Below, one piece after another: positions 40,747 through 49,298 of a stretch of DNA of 52,621 nt. Location of the stretch: the IMG/VR virus record IMGVR_UViG_3300025769_000167, positions 1-52,621 of that record; one strand, given 5' to 3'. The position numbers and the translations under genes are program-made. Under the pieces are notes generated by a model, which saw only the letters and a list, made by a program, of their open reading frames with translations, made no database searches and was not told where the DNA came from. Each line of letters begins with the position of its first letter. Positions within the stretch are counted from its first letter, which is position 1. This DNA comes from a virus.

Positions 40747-42451
40747 TACCTCTCCTATATATAAAAGCAGCCATAGTAGCTATTCTAGTCAGAATTACAG
40801 GGACTACAACTTCTTGAGCTTTTTCCTTTTGGTCATTAGTCATGTCATTACCTATCTCACTAAAGTTTATGTCCTCTATATCAATGTCTATAAAAGTTTG
40901 TATTGGGTTTTCTATGAAGGTTTCAAACTGTACCTCTGTTACAACGTCAGCTAATGTATAGTTCTCTACGTCTGTATTTTCTACAGCACGTGCAACGTAC
41001 TCTTCTACTGCTTCAGCTATAACCTCATCATCTTTAACAGACTCAGCAATGATAGCTACATCTGTTGCTTCTACTTGTAATACTTCTGCTACAACTTCTA
41101 TCTGTTCTTCAGTAAGTTCTTCAACATCTGCAATAGCTTCTTCTACAACAGCTTGTACTATCTCTTGTACTTCTTCAGTAGCTTGGTCTAAGTTCTGTAC
41201 ACCGACATCATTAACTTGTTCTAGTACTTCAACAACTTCTTCAACGGTAGCTTCTACTACTACAATGTTTTCTATAATTTCTTCTACTTCAGCTACCTCA
41301 ACTGCAACTTCTTCTTCAGTTAGTTCTAAGGGTTCTTCATCTTCCACTCTTGGTAGTGTTGTGGTTGGCGTATCTTCACTAACAACTTCCTGTATCGGCT
41401 CATCCAAAACTTCCTGGACATCCTCTTCAATCTCTTCATCTATAATCTCCTCTTCTATTTCATCTTGTATTGGTATTTCCACCACGATTTCGGGTGCAAT
41501 GTCTTCCAAATCAAATTCAATAATCTCGAACTCAATAGGTAGTTCTTCAAATTCCAGTACTTCTTCTTCAATAACTTCCTCTTCAGGTGGGTCCAGTACA
41601 ACAACATCATCCTCAGGAATGAGGACATCCACATCTTCTTCAATCTCTTCAACGATTACCTCCTCCTCTATAATATCATCTTCAATATTTTCTTCAATAG
41701 GTTCTGGTATATCACAATCACCACGCTCTATCTGTGCATTAGTCATAAAGCAACCAAACATATCTTCATTATCTATACGCTCTTGGTCACGCTCTATGGT
41801 GCCATCATTGACGTCAGCTTGTGTGTAAGTTTTATCAACACCTTCTACCACTATATCTACAATAATTTCTTCAGGTGTAGGAGGTGGTGGAGGTGGAGGT
41901 GGTGGTGGAGGTGGAGGCAAAGTAGTAGTAGTGGTAGTAGTGGTTGGAGTAGGAGTAGCATAAGTAATAGATATATCATCTAGTCCTACATAGTCACTAT
42001 AAAAATTAAGGTTTATTTCTTTTATAAATTTGCCTGATGTTTCTGTATAACTAAACTCTTTATCTTCCCAAGCAGGACTTTCATCAGGTTTATTAGCAGT
42101 AAATGTATTAGCTATCCATCCACTATCTGTGTCATCTGTATATAAATACTTTATATCCCAGTCATTGTTAAGCCCACTAAGGTCAACAGCAAAAGTTTGT
42201 ATGTCTGTTCTTTCCCACCATAATCTAAGAACATATCCACTACCTGAATTACGATTGTATTCTAAACAATAACCATCACATAAATGAGTACCATCATAAA
42301 GATTTGTTACAGAGTTTTCTGCACCACCACTATCGTAAGATATTACAGATGTCCAACCATTTTCATCAAAAGATTCTGTGACTGTTGTTACTTCATTTGC
42401 AAATACAGGTGTGGGTATTAATAAGAATAATGCAAGACATAGTCTCCACAT
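40739..42451 (-). CDS. Secreted acidic repeat protein of the lysis region (570 aa)
   Basis: Order: signal peptide (1-19, MWRLCLALFLLIPTPVFANE); a beta-sandwich-like domain of about 150 residues with two cysteines close together (HLCDGYC); a Thr run and a run of Pro; then about 330 residues dominated by Glu, Val and Ile in short repeats with TTTLP linkers; and a hydrophobic C-terminal helix (VVVPVILTRIATMAAFIYRR). It should cross the membrane and remain anchored or span the wall. Similar Thr/Pro linkers are frequent in actinobacterial surface proteins. Role unknown: spanin-like bridge, superinfection exclusion or surface remodelling are options. Confidence 0.6.
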   Translation of the reverse strand: MWRLCLALFLLIPTPVFANEVTTVTESFDENGWTSVISYDSGGAENSVTNLYDGTHLCDGYCLEYNRNSGSGYVLRLWWERTDIQTFAVDLSGLNNDWDIKYLYTDDTDSGWIANTFTANKPDESPAWEDKEFSYTETSGKFIKEINLNFYSDYVGLDDISITYATPTPTTTTTTTTLPPPPPPPPPPPPPTPEEIIVDIVVEGVDKTYTQADVNDGTIERDQERIDNEDMFGCFMTNAQIERGDCDIPEPIEENIEDDIIEEEVIVEEIEEDVDVLIPEDDVVVLDPPEEEVIEEEVLEFEELPIEFEIIEFDLEDIAPEIVVEIPIQDEIEEEIIDEEIEEDVQEVLDEPIQEVVSEDTPTTTLPRVEDEEPLELTEEEVAVEVAEVEEIIENIVVVEATVEEVVEVLEQVNDVGVQNLDQATEEVQEIVQAVVEEAIADVEELTEEQIEVVAEVLQVEATDVAIIAESVKDDEVIAEAVEEYVARAVENTDVENYTLADVVTEVQFETFIENPIQTFIDIDIEDINFSEIGNDMTNDQKEKAQEVVVPVILTRIATMAAFIYRRGNV

Positions 42452-42618
42452 TACATTACAAGTGCTGCTACAACTCCACCTATTGCTACAATTAAAGTTA
42501 GTACTTTATAAAATTCTGCTTTATCTAGCTTTGCATCTAGCTTATCTTCTATTTTGTCTAGTCGTTCAATAACCATATTAAGAAGTTCCTTTTGTGTATA
42601 GCCATTGTTGTTTGTCAT
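42451..42618 (-). CDS. XhlA-like coiled-coil membrane protein (55 aa)
   Basis: A charged coiled coil (MVIERLDKIEDKLDAKLDKA near 15-34) followed by one membrane helix (FYKVLTLIVAIGGVVAALVM). This is the layout of XhlA-type proteins that work with holins in Gram-positive phages. Its stop overlaps the next ATG as TAATG, and its ATG directly follows the previous stop. Confidence 0.6.
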   Translation of the reverse strand: MTNNNGYTQKELLNMVIERLDKIEDKLDAKLDKAEFYKVLTLIVAIGGVVAALVM

Positions 42619-42756
42619 TTATGGTAAATCATCTCTAGATAGGAAATCCCATTCCTTATCTATGTTACTATCTAGGTCGTAGTTGCTTATTCTTTTAAGA
42701 TAAGAACTAATTTCTTTTAAAAAATAACCTAGTAAAAATCCAATTATAAAATCCAT
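42619..42756 (-). CDS. Small membrane-anchored protein (45 aa)
   Basis: An N-terminal hydrophobic helix (MDFIIGFLLGYFL), then a basic and an acidic segment ending WDFLSRDDLP. Stop and next ATG abut (TAAATG). Unrecognised; perhaps part of the lysis set. Confidence 0.5.
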   Translation of the reverse strand: MDFIIGFLLGYFLKEISSYLKRISNYDLDSNIDKEWDFLSRDDLP

Positions 42757-42775
42757 TCTTGGATTATAACACAAC

Positions 42776-43498
42776 TTAATCTTTTTTTAATTTATGATAC
42801 CCACTTTTAAATGTATAAATAACTTTATACAAATTAACTCTTACATCTAATAAAAATTTTTCTCTTTCTTTTTTATTAGTAATCAATTTATATTTATTTT
42901 TTAATCTTTTATAAGGAACTAAATAACATATTGGCTCACCTGCTTTAATAAGTATCTCATCCTTATCTGATGTGTATAGTAACTGTGCATTTATTTCATT
43001 ATGTACATCTGTTCTAACAACTCCATAAGCTATTGTCCAATCAGGATTATTAGCATACAACATAGGAAACTGTCTTACACTATATCCTTTAGGTGTTTTA
43101 AATTTCCAAGGAAGATTTAATTTAAACACTGCTCTTATATTTTTATCACCGTAAGGGTCACGAAATTGTTCATGGTCGTGAAACTCTACATCTACTGCTT
43201 TTTCTAATCTAGTTTCCCACTGCCATTCATTGTCAAAGTTATATAATCTTATCCATATATCACAAGGTGCAACTACAACAAGACCTTCATCAAATATTTC
43301 ATGGAAACTAGGACATCTCTTAACAGTTCTTAATCCTGGTTTCTTTTTAGATTTAAACTCATCAGTATTTGAATCTGTATGTGCATCTCCAGGAGTTTTT
43401 TTAAACCATTCAGGTATAAATTTTTTTCCTGGTTGTGGTTGTAATTCTTCTATATGTAGTAATTCTTCTAAAGTAGAAGTATATTTTAATATTGTCAT
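42776..43498 (-). CDS. DUF6065-like conserved phage protein (240 aa)
   Basis: Matches by eye a family seen in marine phages: KFIPEWFKKTPG near 26-37, RTVKRCPSFHEIFDEGLVVV near 57-76, a DIWIRLYN strand, NLPWKFKTPKGYSVRQFP near 128-145, and a C-terminal IKAGEPICYLVPYKR. Beta-rich, no signal peptide, function unknown. Present in module B only, between the fibre-tip genes and the lysis region. Confidence 0.6.
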   Translation of the reverse strand: MTILKYTSTLEELLHIEELQPQPGKKFIPEWFKKTPGDAHTDSNTDEFKSKKKPGLRTVKRCPSFHEIFDEGLVVVAPCDIWIRLYNFDNEWQWETRLEKAVDVEFHDHEQFRDPYGDKNIRAVFKLNLPWKFKTPKGYSVRQFPMLYANNPDWTIAYGVVRTDVHNEINAQLLYTSDKDEILIKAGEPICYLVPYKRLKNKYKLITNKKEREKFLLDVRVNLYKVIYTFKSGYHKLKKD

Positions 43499-43520
43499 GT
43501 TTCCACCTTTTTTAATTAAA

Positions 43521-43916
43521 TTATTCTACCCAAGTTTGTGTATCTTCATCCCAAGTATAAGGGTGTGTATCGCTATTGTCTAGTAGAAAAGGATGTGTAG
43601 TTGGAGGTTTCCATGACCAGTCATCAGTATCTAAAGTCCAACTAGGATAGGGTTTTTGTCCATAAAAAACATCATTAGTAGGGTCATATACACAACCTAC
43701 TCCTGCATAGTTTCCTCTAAATGGGGTTCCACCATCTGTATGTGTATTTAAAATTGTATTGACAGAAGTTCTTTTGCAAGTTTGTCCTCTAAAATCTCCA
43801 TACCATTCTTCCCAAGAACTAAAACCTTCAGGTAAATCATCTAAAGCATCTTCTTCGTTACCTACAATAACTTCAGTAACAATATTATTTTCATCTAAAA
43901 ATGCGTAGTGTGCCAT
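43521..43916 (-). CDS. Tail-fibre-associated conserved protein (131 aa)
   Basis: Starts MAHYAFLDENNIVTEVIVGN, contains NYAGVGCVYDPTNDVFYGQ and PYPSWTLDTDDWSWKPP, and ends YTWDEDTQTWVE. This is a widespread small family in cyanophages and pelagiphages, usually near tail genes, of unknown role. The start at 43916 is chosen over 43925 because it makes TAATG with the preceding stop and matches the family start. Confidence 0.7.
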   Translation of the reverse strand: MAHYAFLDENNIVTEVIVGNEEDALDDLPEGFSSWEEWYGDFRGQTCKRTSVNTILNTHTDGGTPFRGNYAGVGCVYDPTNDVFYGQKPYPSWTLDTDDWSWKPPTTHPFLLDNSDTHPYTWDEDTQTWVE

Positions 43917-44779
43917 TATGACCAACTCACCGTACCAGTACCTGCTGTTACAGTTGTAACACTATCTGAACCAACAGTAGAAGTTGACATAGTTAAACCT
44001 GATTGTGCAATAGTAACTGTATTAGGATATCTTAAAATAACAACACCTGAACCACCTGCTGCTCTGTTTGCGTTAGCACCGCCACCATAATTAGCTGAAG
44101 TTCCACTACCTGAACCACCTGAACCTTGTGTAGGAGAAGCACCCTGCGCTCTACCTCCACCACCACCTGCTCTAGTTACACTAGAACCTGTTATAGAAGA
44201 AGCTAAACCATTTGCACCATTTCCTGCAGTTTGATAGTTAGCAGCGCCGTTACCATTACCTGACGCACCGCCACCGCCTCCGCCGCCTCCACCTGCCCAA
44301 GGGGATGATGTTACACCATTACCGCCATCTCCACCTTGTGTTGCAGCACCTGAACCTCCGCTACCAGTGTGTCCACCTCCACCACCAGAACCACCTGAGT
44401 TAGCACCACCAGTACCACCGCCACCTCCGCCAGTAGATGTGATATCAATACTTAAACCTGAATTTTTAAAGTAACTATTAACTCCATTGTAGCCACTTGC
44501 ATAACTGCTAGGAGGCGCACCTGCACCTGGTCCACCAATAGATACATTAAAACTCGTACCATCAGCAGTAATTGTTAAAACGCTTTCTGTACTTGAACCA
44601 TCTCCTGAAGTTTCTGAAGCATAAGAGTTACGATAACCACCTGCACCTCCGCCACCACCGCTATCGGAAACATATTGTGAACCACCACTACCACCACCGC
44701 CTGCAATAACTAAATATTGTAAATCAAATTCTTTAGTTCCTGCACCTTGTAATGCGAATCTAGCTGCACCTAATGGCAT
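43916..44779 (-). CDS. Glycine-rich tail-tip adhesin, module B (287 aa)
   Basis: N-terminal attachment segment (MPLGAARFALQGAGTKEFDL), then LQYLVIAGGGGSGG and about 180 residues of Gly runs separated by short Ser/Ala/Asn segments, closing with GGSGVVILRYP. Such Gly-rich domains form packed polyglycine helices in phage adhesins (S16 gp38 type), with receptor loops between runs. It replaces the three beta-rich tip proteins of module A. The C-terminal 30 residues (TIAQSGLTMSTSTVGSDSVT) are Ser/Thr-rich. Confidence 0.75.
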   Translation of the reverse strand: MPLGAARFALQGAGTKEFDLQYLVIAGGGGSGGSQYVSDSGGGGGAGGYRNSYASETSGDGSSTESVLTITADGTSFNVSIGGPGAGAPPSSYASGYNGVNSYFKNSGLSIDITSTGGGGGGTGGANSGGSGGGGGHTGSGGSGAATQGGDGGNGVTSSPWAGGGGGGGGGASGNGNGAANYQTAGNGANGLASSITGSSVTRAGGGGGRAQGASPTQGSGGSGSGTSANYGGGANANRAAGGSGVVILRYPNTVTIAQSGLTMSTSTVGSDSVTTVTAGTGTVSWS

Positions 44780-44787
44780 ATTACTCC

Positions 44788-45747
44788 TTAACTAAAATCT
44801 AATAGTGCATTTATTAATGGTGTTCCTGCATCAAAAAATAAAAAGGTAACTAAATCTACATCATTAGCACCTGTGCTAAGTGTAAGTCCTGCTGCACCTG
44901 CAGTCAGTCCTGTTACATTTCCACCACCATTAACTGTTATTGCATTGATAGCCATAGTTCTTGAACCAGTACCATCTTGTGTTGCTTTCAATGTAAATGA
45001 TGATGTTCCATTTGTAGGCACATTTGTAAAATCTATATCTGTAACAGAGTGTGCTAGTGTAACTGAACCTGTATTACCATTAGCTAAATTTATTGCTAAT
45101 GTTGTTCCAGAAGTAACTGCAACATCTGTTTCTGCATAATCTTTGAGTGACACAGCACTTATCTCTTGGTCAGCACCTGTTACAGCACCTGATAAAGTTA
45201 CAGCACCTAATGTTTTATTTGTTAAAGTAGCTGTTTCTGCATCAACATAGTTTTTAACTGCTGCTGTTGTAGGTATTTTTGTATCACTATCGTTAGATGT
45301 AATAGTTTCACCTTGTGTAATTAAATCTCCTTGATTTATCATAGCAAAATCTACTGCACCTGCAGCTATTGTTGTAGCTACATCTTGTGTAGCTGAAGCT
45401 AGTGTACCTGTAACATCACCTGTCAAAGCTATGTCATTGACTCTGTCATGTATATCTTCAAAATGTTGTTTGACTACTGCGAGTCTAACCTTAGTTCCTG
45501 ATGCGTGTGTTGGGTCAGTACCATGCTTACTATCTAAATCTCTTGTTACTGTAGCAGCGGAGTGGTCTGTACCTGAAGACCATAAAACTACTTCTCTGTT
45601 ACTGTCATTATCAGGGTCTATAACAAAATACGAAGGACTATCTACTCCTGGGTCATCAGCTAAATTCATTGATGTACCACCACTAGCTAACTGTGCAGCT
45701 AAGGTAGTTTCAAAAGCGTTTACTATATTAGATTCTTGTGCTGTCAT
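44788..45747 (-). CDS. Tail fibre protein, module B (319 aa)
   Basis: Counterpart of 1978-2934. The first 200 residues are close to identical, including MTAQESNIVNAFETTLAAQL and NKTLGAVTLSGAVTGADQ; the last 110 are clearly diverged (SVTDIDFTNVPTNGTSSFTL against AVDDLHFTNVPATGVTTFTL) and end differently. This is the usual pattern of a fibre whose tip must fit a different adhesin. The same TATAATGGAGAAGAATG start region is present. Confidence 0.8.
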   Translation of the reverse strand: MTAQESNIVNAFETTLAAQLASGGTSMNLADDPGVDSPSYFVIDPDNDSNREVVLWSSGTDHSAATVTRDLDSKHGTDPTHASGTKVRLAVVKQHFEDIHDRVNDIALTGDVTGTLASATQDVATTIAAGAVDFAMINQGDLITQGETITSNDSDTKIPTTAAVKNYVDAETATLTNKTLGAVTLSGAVTGADQEISAVSLKDYAETDVAVTSGTTLAINLANGNTGSVTLAHSVTDIDFTNVPTNGTSSFTLKATQDGTGSRTMAINAITVNGGGNVTGLTAGAAGLTLSTGANDVDLVTFLFFDAGTPLINALLDFS

Positions 45748-45771
45748 TCTTCTCCATTATATACTATTTTT

Positions 45772-47694
45772 TTATGCAAATCTCATTACTGCAAAACCTT
45801 TTACGCCAGGTATATCGCCTGATGTTACTTGGCTAAAGGTCTCTTGTCTTGTACCTCTGACAGTTAGTATAGCATATTGTGTGACGCTGCCAACATTTGG
45901 ATTACTTTGTATTGGGTATGTAATTTTCTCTACAACACCTCTAACTATTTCTGCAGGGTCATACAACTCTAATGTAACAGCATTACCTTCTTTATTTTTA
46001 AGTGCTTGATATATTGTTTCACCTAAGTTTTTTACCAATAATGGTTTTCTAAATGGTCTTTCTACTCTATCAGAAATGTTTACTGGTATTTGTATCACTA
46101 CAAGTTCAGGTCTTGCTAATGCCCTTACTCTGAATGCTTTAAACTTTGGAGAGTTGACCTGATTAGGAGATTTTAAAACAATTTTTGCTACCACATATCT
46201 TGCTACTCTTGATAACTGCACTGATTCTTCTCCTACTCCTGATAAAGCATTTACTTCTAAATCCCAAGTGCTGTCATTACTATCATTAATAGCTTCGTAT
46301 TTATTTGATAAGTATAATTCTACAGTGTTGCTGTCTGATAATGCTTCTACTTCAATACTTGCTTCAACAAACTGTTTATTTTCTGCAGTAAAAAAATCTG
46401 CAGGAGGTGCTATAAGAAAACCCTCTTGTTCATAAACAGATGTTTGTTTATATACACCATCTGCACTAACTGTAAATAAAAACTTTTCATTTACACTGGC
46501 TATATTATTTACTGTACCTCCTGCACTAGCTTTGTAGTATCTAGCTATACCTGCTGTAGGTAAATAATATCTCCATAAAAAACTTGTACTTCCTGATTCT
46601 TTTATACCTGTGTACACACTGTCTCTAGTAGTAAATAAAGCATTCGGTGAATTATCTATGCCATCAACATCCCATTGTTTTATTAATTGATTGTTAGCAA
46701 GTACATATAAATCATCTGCGACTGTTAAATTTGCACGATACAATCTTCCAATAACTTTACTACCTGTTTGTAATTCTTTAGTACCATAAAAAACTATACC
46801 CTGCGATTCTACAATACAAGTAACTTGTTCTCCTGATATTTCTGTTTGACCTTTTAAAGTTAATGTACCTGTTACATCTTTAAGAGAATATATTCTTCCA
46901 TCTGTTGCTGTAACTAAAACAACAGCACCTGCATCTGCAGCATCTGTGAATGTTTGTCCTGAAGGTAATGTAACAATAGCTGAACCCACAGTTGTCACAC
47001 CATCATACGCATGTAAAGCATTACCTATGCTTACAATTAATTGTCCTTTTACAGAAAATATTTTGTCATATACTGCTGCCGACATTTTTTGTGTTGATGT
47101 ACCACCACTTGTTAAAGTTTCTATTTCACCTGCTGAACCATTGTTAGCTGTTATATAAAGTAAGTCACCATGTGCAGCTAAACCTTTTATCTGATAACCT
47201 GCAGTTAAACCTTCAGTAACTGTACTCCAGTTAGCACCACCATCATCTGACTTGTATAATGTTTCATCATCAGATACATATATCCTTGTACCTACTACTG
47301 CCATGTGATTTACAGCAGAAGATAATGCTTGACCTTTTTCTGTAGTGTGTAGTAACTGTACATTATATCCTTTACCTAAGTCTGTATTAAATACATCTAC
47401 GCTTTCACTATCCCAAAATCTTGTAACATCATTAGGATTGCCATTTGCTTTATGTGCATTATCTAAATTAGAACCACCACTAAAGTCATTCCTAGAATAT
47501 ATACGACCTATGTTTGATGTAAAATCTTCTGGGTTTTGTTTAACATTTAAACCTTGGTCTTGAACATCTGATGATTGTATAGTCATCTCTCTACCAGGAC
47601 CAATAGCACTTCTATATAATTCATTGTCTACACGAAAATCATAACCTTTTCTTTTAGGATTACTTTCTTCTGCTTGTGTCGTTAATCTAGGCAT
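45772..47694 (-). CDS. Tail tube/nozzle-like protein with beta-propeller repeats, module B (640 aa)
   Basis: Same length and layout as 2959-4881. Changes are spread through the propeller region and the last residues (GDIPGVKGFAVMRFA against GNVPGVNGFGIMRFG), while some stretches are nearly unchanged even at the DNA level (47113-47403). Role as for the module A copy: tail nozzle or hub by analogy with T7 gp12. Confidence 0.65.
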   Translation of the reverse strand: MPRLTTQAEESNPKRKGYDFRVDNELYRSAIGPGREMTIQSSDVQDQGLNVKQNPEDFTSNIGRIYSRNDFSGGSNLDNAHKANGNPNDVTRFWDSESVDVFNTDLGKGYNVQLLHTTEKGQALSSAVNHMAVVGTRIYVSDDETLYKSDDGGANWSTVTEGLTAGYQIKGLAAHGDLLYITANNGSAGEIETLTSGGTSTQKMSAAVYDKIFSVKGQLIVSIGNALHAYDGVTTVGSAIVTLPSGQTFTDAADAGAVVLVTATDGRIYSLKDVTGTLTLKGQTEISGEQVTCIVESQGIVFYGTKELQTGSKVIGRLYRANLTVADDLYVLANNQLIKQWDVDGIDNSPNALFTTRDSVYTGIKESGSTSFLWRYYLPTAGIARYYKASAGGTVNNIASVNEKFLFTVSADGVYKQTSVYEQEGFLIAPPADFFTAENKQFVEASIEVEALSDSNTVELYLSNKYEAINDSNDSTWDLEVNALSGVGEESVQLSRVARYVVAKIVLKSPNQVNSPKFKAFRVRALARPELVVIQIPVNISDRVERPFRKPLLVKNLGETIYQALKNKEGNAVTLELYDPAEIVRGVVEKITYPIQSNPNVGSVTQYAILTVRGTRQETFSQVTSGDIPGVKGFAVMRFA

Positions 47695-48698
47695 TAGTAC
47701 ACTATATTGTTAATCGTAACTGGTTCTGGATACCTAGCTCTTAAATCTTTTCTAGCTTGTTGTATTAAAGCTCTTTGATAACTCAATAAAGAGTTTCTTA
47801 TTCTTGTTGCTGAATCAACTGGGAAATTTGATGTAGAAAGTTGGTCAGTTATATAATCAGTTGTTGCAGTAGGAATATCTCTACCACTAAGCATCTGTGC
47901 GGCAACACCAGCCATAATAATAGGCTCGTATTCATCTTCTAATCCTACTGTGGCAAGTGTGTCTGTTTCTGAAGTGGGGTCAATAAATTTCTTTTTGAAT
48001 GTTACAAATGCAGTATGACCTGCTGCTATACCTGAAAATTGTAATGCGTGAACTACATTAGGACCTGTTGTGTAAGTAATTGTTCTTTCTGTAGATGTGT
48101 CATCTGTATAAGTAAAAGGGTTAGGTAGGTCTATTAATTCGACAGCTACTCCTCTAAATACAACATTTGTTGTATCTGAGTTAGCAGAAAAGTCTGTGTA
48201 CTGTGATATAGATTTTATAGGTGCTACTAAATAGTTATTAGTTCCTGGAGCTGAGTAAGAACCTAGTAAAGTAAATCCATCTCCAACAACAACTTCTAAT
48301 GTTTCTGTAGCAAATAAAGTTGGGTATAAGTTTTTAATCTGGTCACACACAGCATCAAATACATTCTTACGAGGAAATGTAGGTGATATTTTAACAACAC
48401 TACCATCTGGGTGTGTTGAAGCTATCGTTCCTCTTACACCTCTAACTACTGTTACTTGATTATTTACTGTATCTAAAGACACACAACGCATGAGTTCTCT
48501 TTCACACTCAATAATAGTTCCTGCATCCATAGCATCTTCTTCTTCTTGTGTCAGTAAATTACCATCAAATGTTATTACTGTATCTGATGCACTTAATTCT
48601 GTACCTTCATTTAATACTGTGTAAGATGTTAAATCATCCATAGGTTCAAGATATTCTCTATAAACTCTATCAACTAATCCTTGTATATTTGTACTCAT
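47694..48698 (-). CDS. Head-to-tail adaptor-like protein, module B (334 aa)
   Basis: Counterpart of 4881-5873. Conserved ends (VYREYLEPMDD and RKDLRARYPEPVT) and the DAVCDQIKNLYPTLFA helix; the central part near 135-215 differs most (YSAPGTNNYLVAPIKS against PLSGSTDNHLIAPIKS). TAATG links it to the tail gene. Confidence 0.5.
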   Translation of the reverse strand: MSTNIQGLVDRVYREYLEPMDDLTSYTVLNEGTELSASDTVITFDGNLLTQEEEDAMDAGTIIECERELMRCVSLDTVNNQVTVVRGVRGTIASTHPDGSVVKISPTFPRKNVFDAVCDQIKNLYPTLFATETLEVVVGDGFTLLGSYSAPGTNNYLVAPIKSISQYTDFSANSDTTNVVFRGVAVELIDLPNPFTYTDDTSTERTITYTTGPNVVHALQFSGIAAGHTAFVTFKKKFIDPTSETDTLATVGLEDEYEPIIMAGVAAQMLSGRDIPTATTDYITDQLSTSNFPVDSATRIRNSLLSYQRALIQQARKDLRARYPEPVTINNIVY

Positions 48699-48892
48699 TA
48701 TGCAACCTTATCTTCTGCATTTATTGCTTTAGCAAAGTGTGATTGTCCAAACATAGCCATACCAAAAGTAGCACTACGTACTTCACTAATAGGTACTGCA
48801 TCTTCTAAAGGATAAGATTCTTGAATAGGTGCAGAACCTTTAGAATCAATATCTAAAAGTCTTCCCTCTTTAAGTATTAAGAGCATACTCAT
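48698..48892 (-). CDS. Small conserved structural-module protein, module B (64 aa)
   Basis: Counterpart of 5873-6058, with identical MSMLLILKEGR and a related MAMFGQSHFAK end, but low similarity between. The poor middle suggests that only the two ends make fixed contacts. Confidence 0.55.
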   Translation of the reverse strand: MSMLLILKEGRLLDIDSKGSAPIQESYPLEDAVPISEVRSATFGMAMFGQSHFAKAINAEDKVA

Positions 48893-48900
48893 TGTTGCTC

Positions 48901-49233
48901 CTAACTATGTCTAAAGTGTAATGTTAAACTTCTATCTGCCGCTTCGTTTCCATTAGATGTAACTCTAATATAACCATTGCTTGCAAAAGCCCAACCTGAT
49001 GGGTCAACTCTTACAATATCTCCTGCTGAAACAGTGTAACTTACTTCAGTACCATCTGTTTCTTTTACATCTACAAATGTGCTGTTATCCATTGAAAAGT
49101 CAAATGTAATTGCAGAACCTGTCATTGCTGCAGGAAACTGAACACCACATAAAAGCATACCTTCAGTTTGTACTCCTAAAGAATTATTATTGTCTGCTGA
49201 AATGTCTATTAAAGCTGTTTTTGATTTAATCAT
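48901..49233 (-). CDS. Capsid-associated beta-rich protein, module B (110 aa)
   Basis: Counterpart of 6068-6397, about 90 percent identical. Changes cluster in STFVDVKET and the final RSLTLHFRHS strand. Possible capsid decoration protein. Confidence 0.55.
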   Translation of the reverse strand: MIKSKTALIDISADNNNSLGVQTEGMLLCGVQFPAAMTGSAITFDFSMDNSTFVDVKETDGTEVSYTVSAGDIVRVDPSGWAFASNGYIRVTSNGNEAADRSLTLHFRHS

Positions 49234-49258
49234 ATCTTCCTTACTATAGCAGAAGATA

Positions 49259-49282
49259 AGGGCGGAGGTGGAGTTCCACCCT
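49259..49282 (-). terminator. Hairpin after capsid gene, module B
   Basis: Counterpart of 6423-6446 with the same 8-nt loop; one pair changed A-U to G-C and one A-U to G-U in the minus-strand RNA, keeping the stem. Confidence 0.65.
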
Positions 49283-49298
49283 AATCTTCAATTATTAT

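Noticed and set aside
41049-41828. 259-aa Ser/Thr-rich plus-strand frame
   Set aside because: It mirrors the Glu/Val-rich repeat of the secreted acidic protein; composition is the complement of biased codons and no ribosome site is present.
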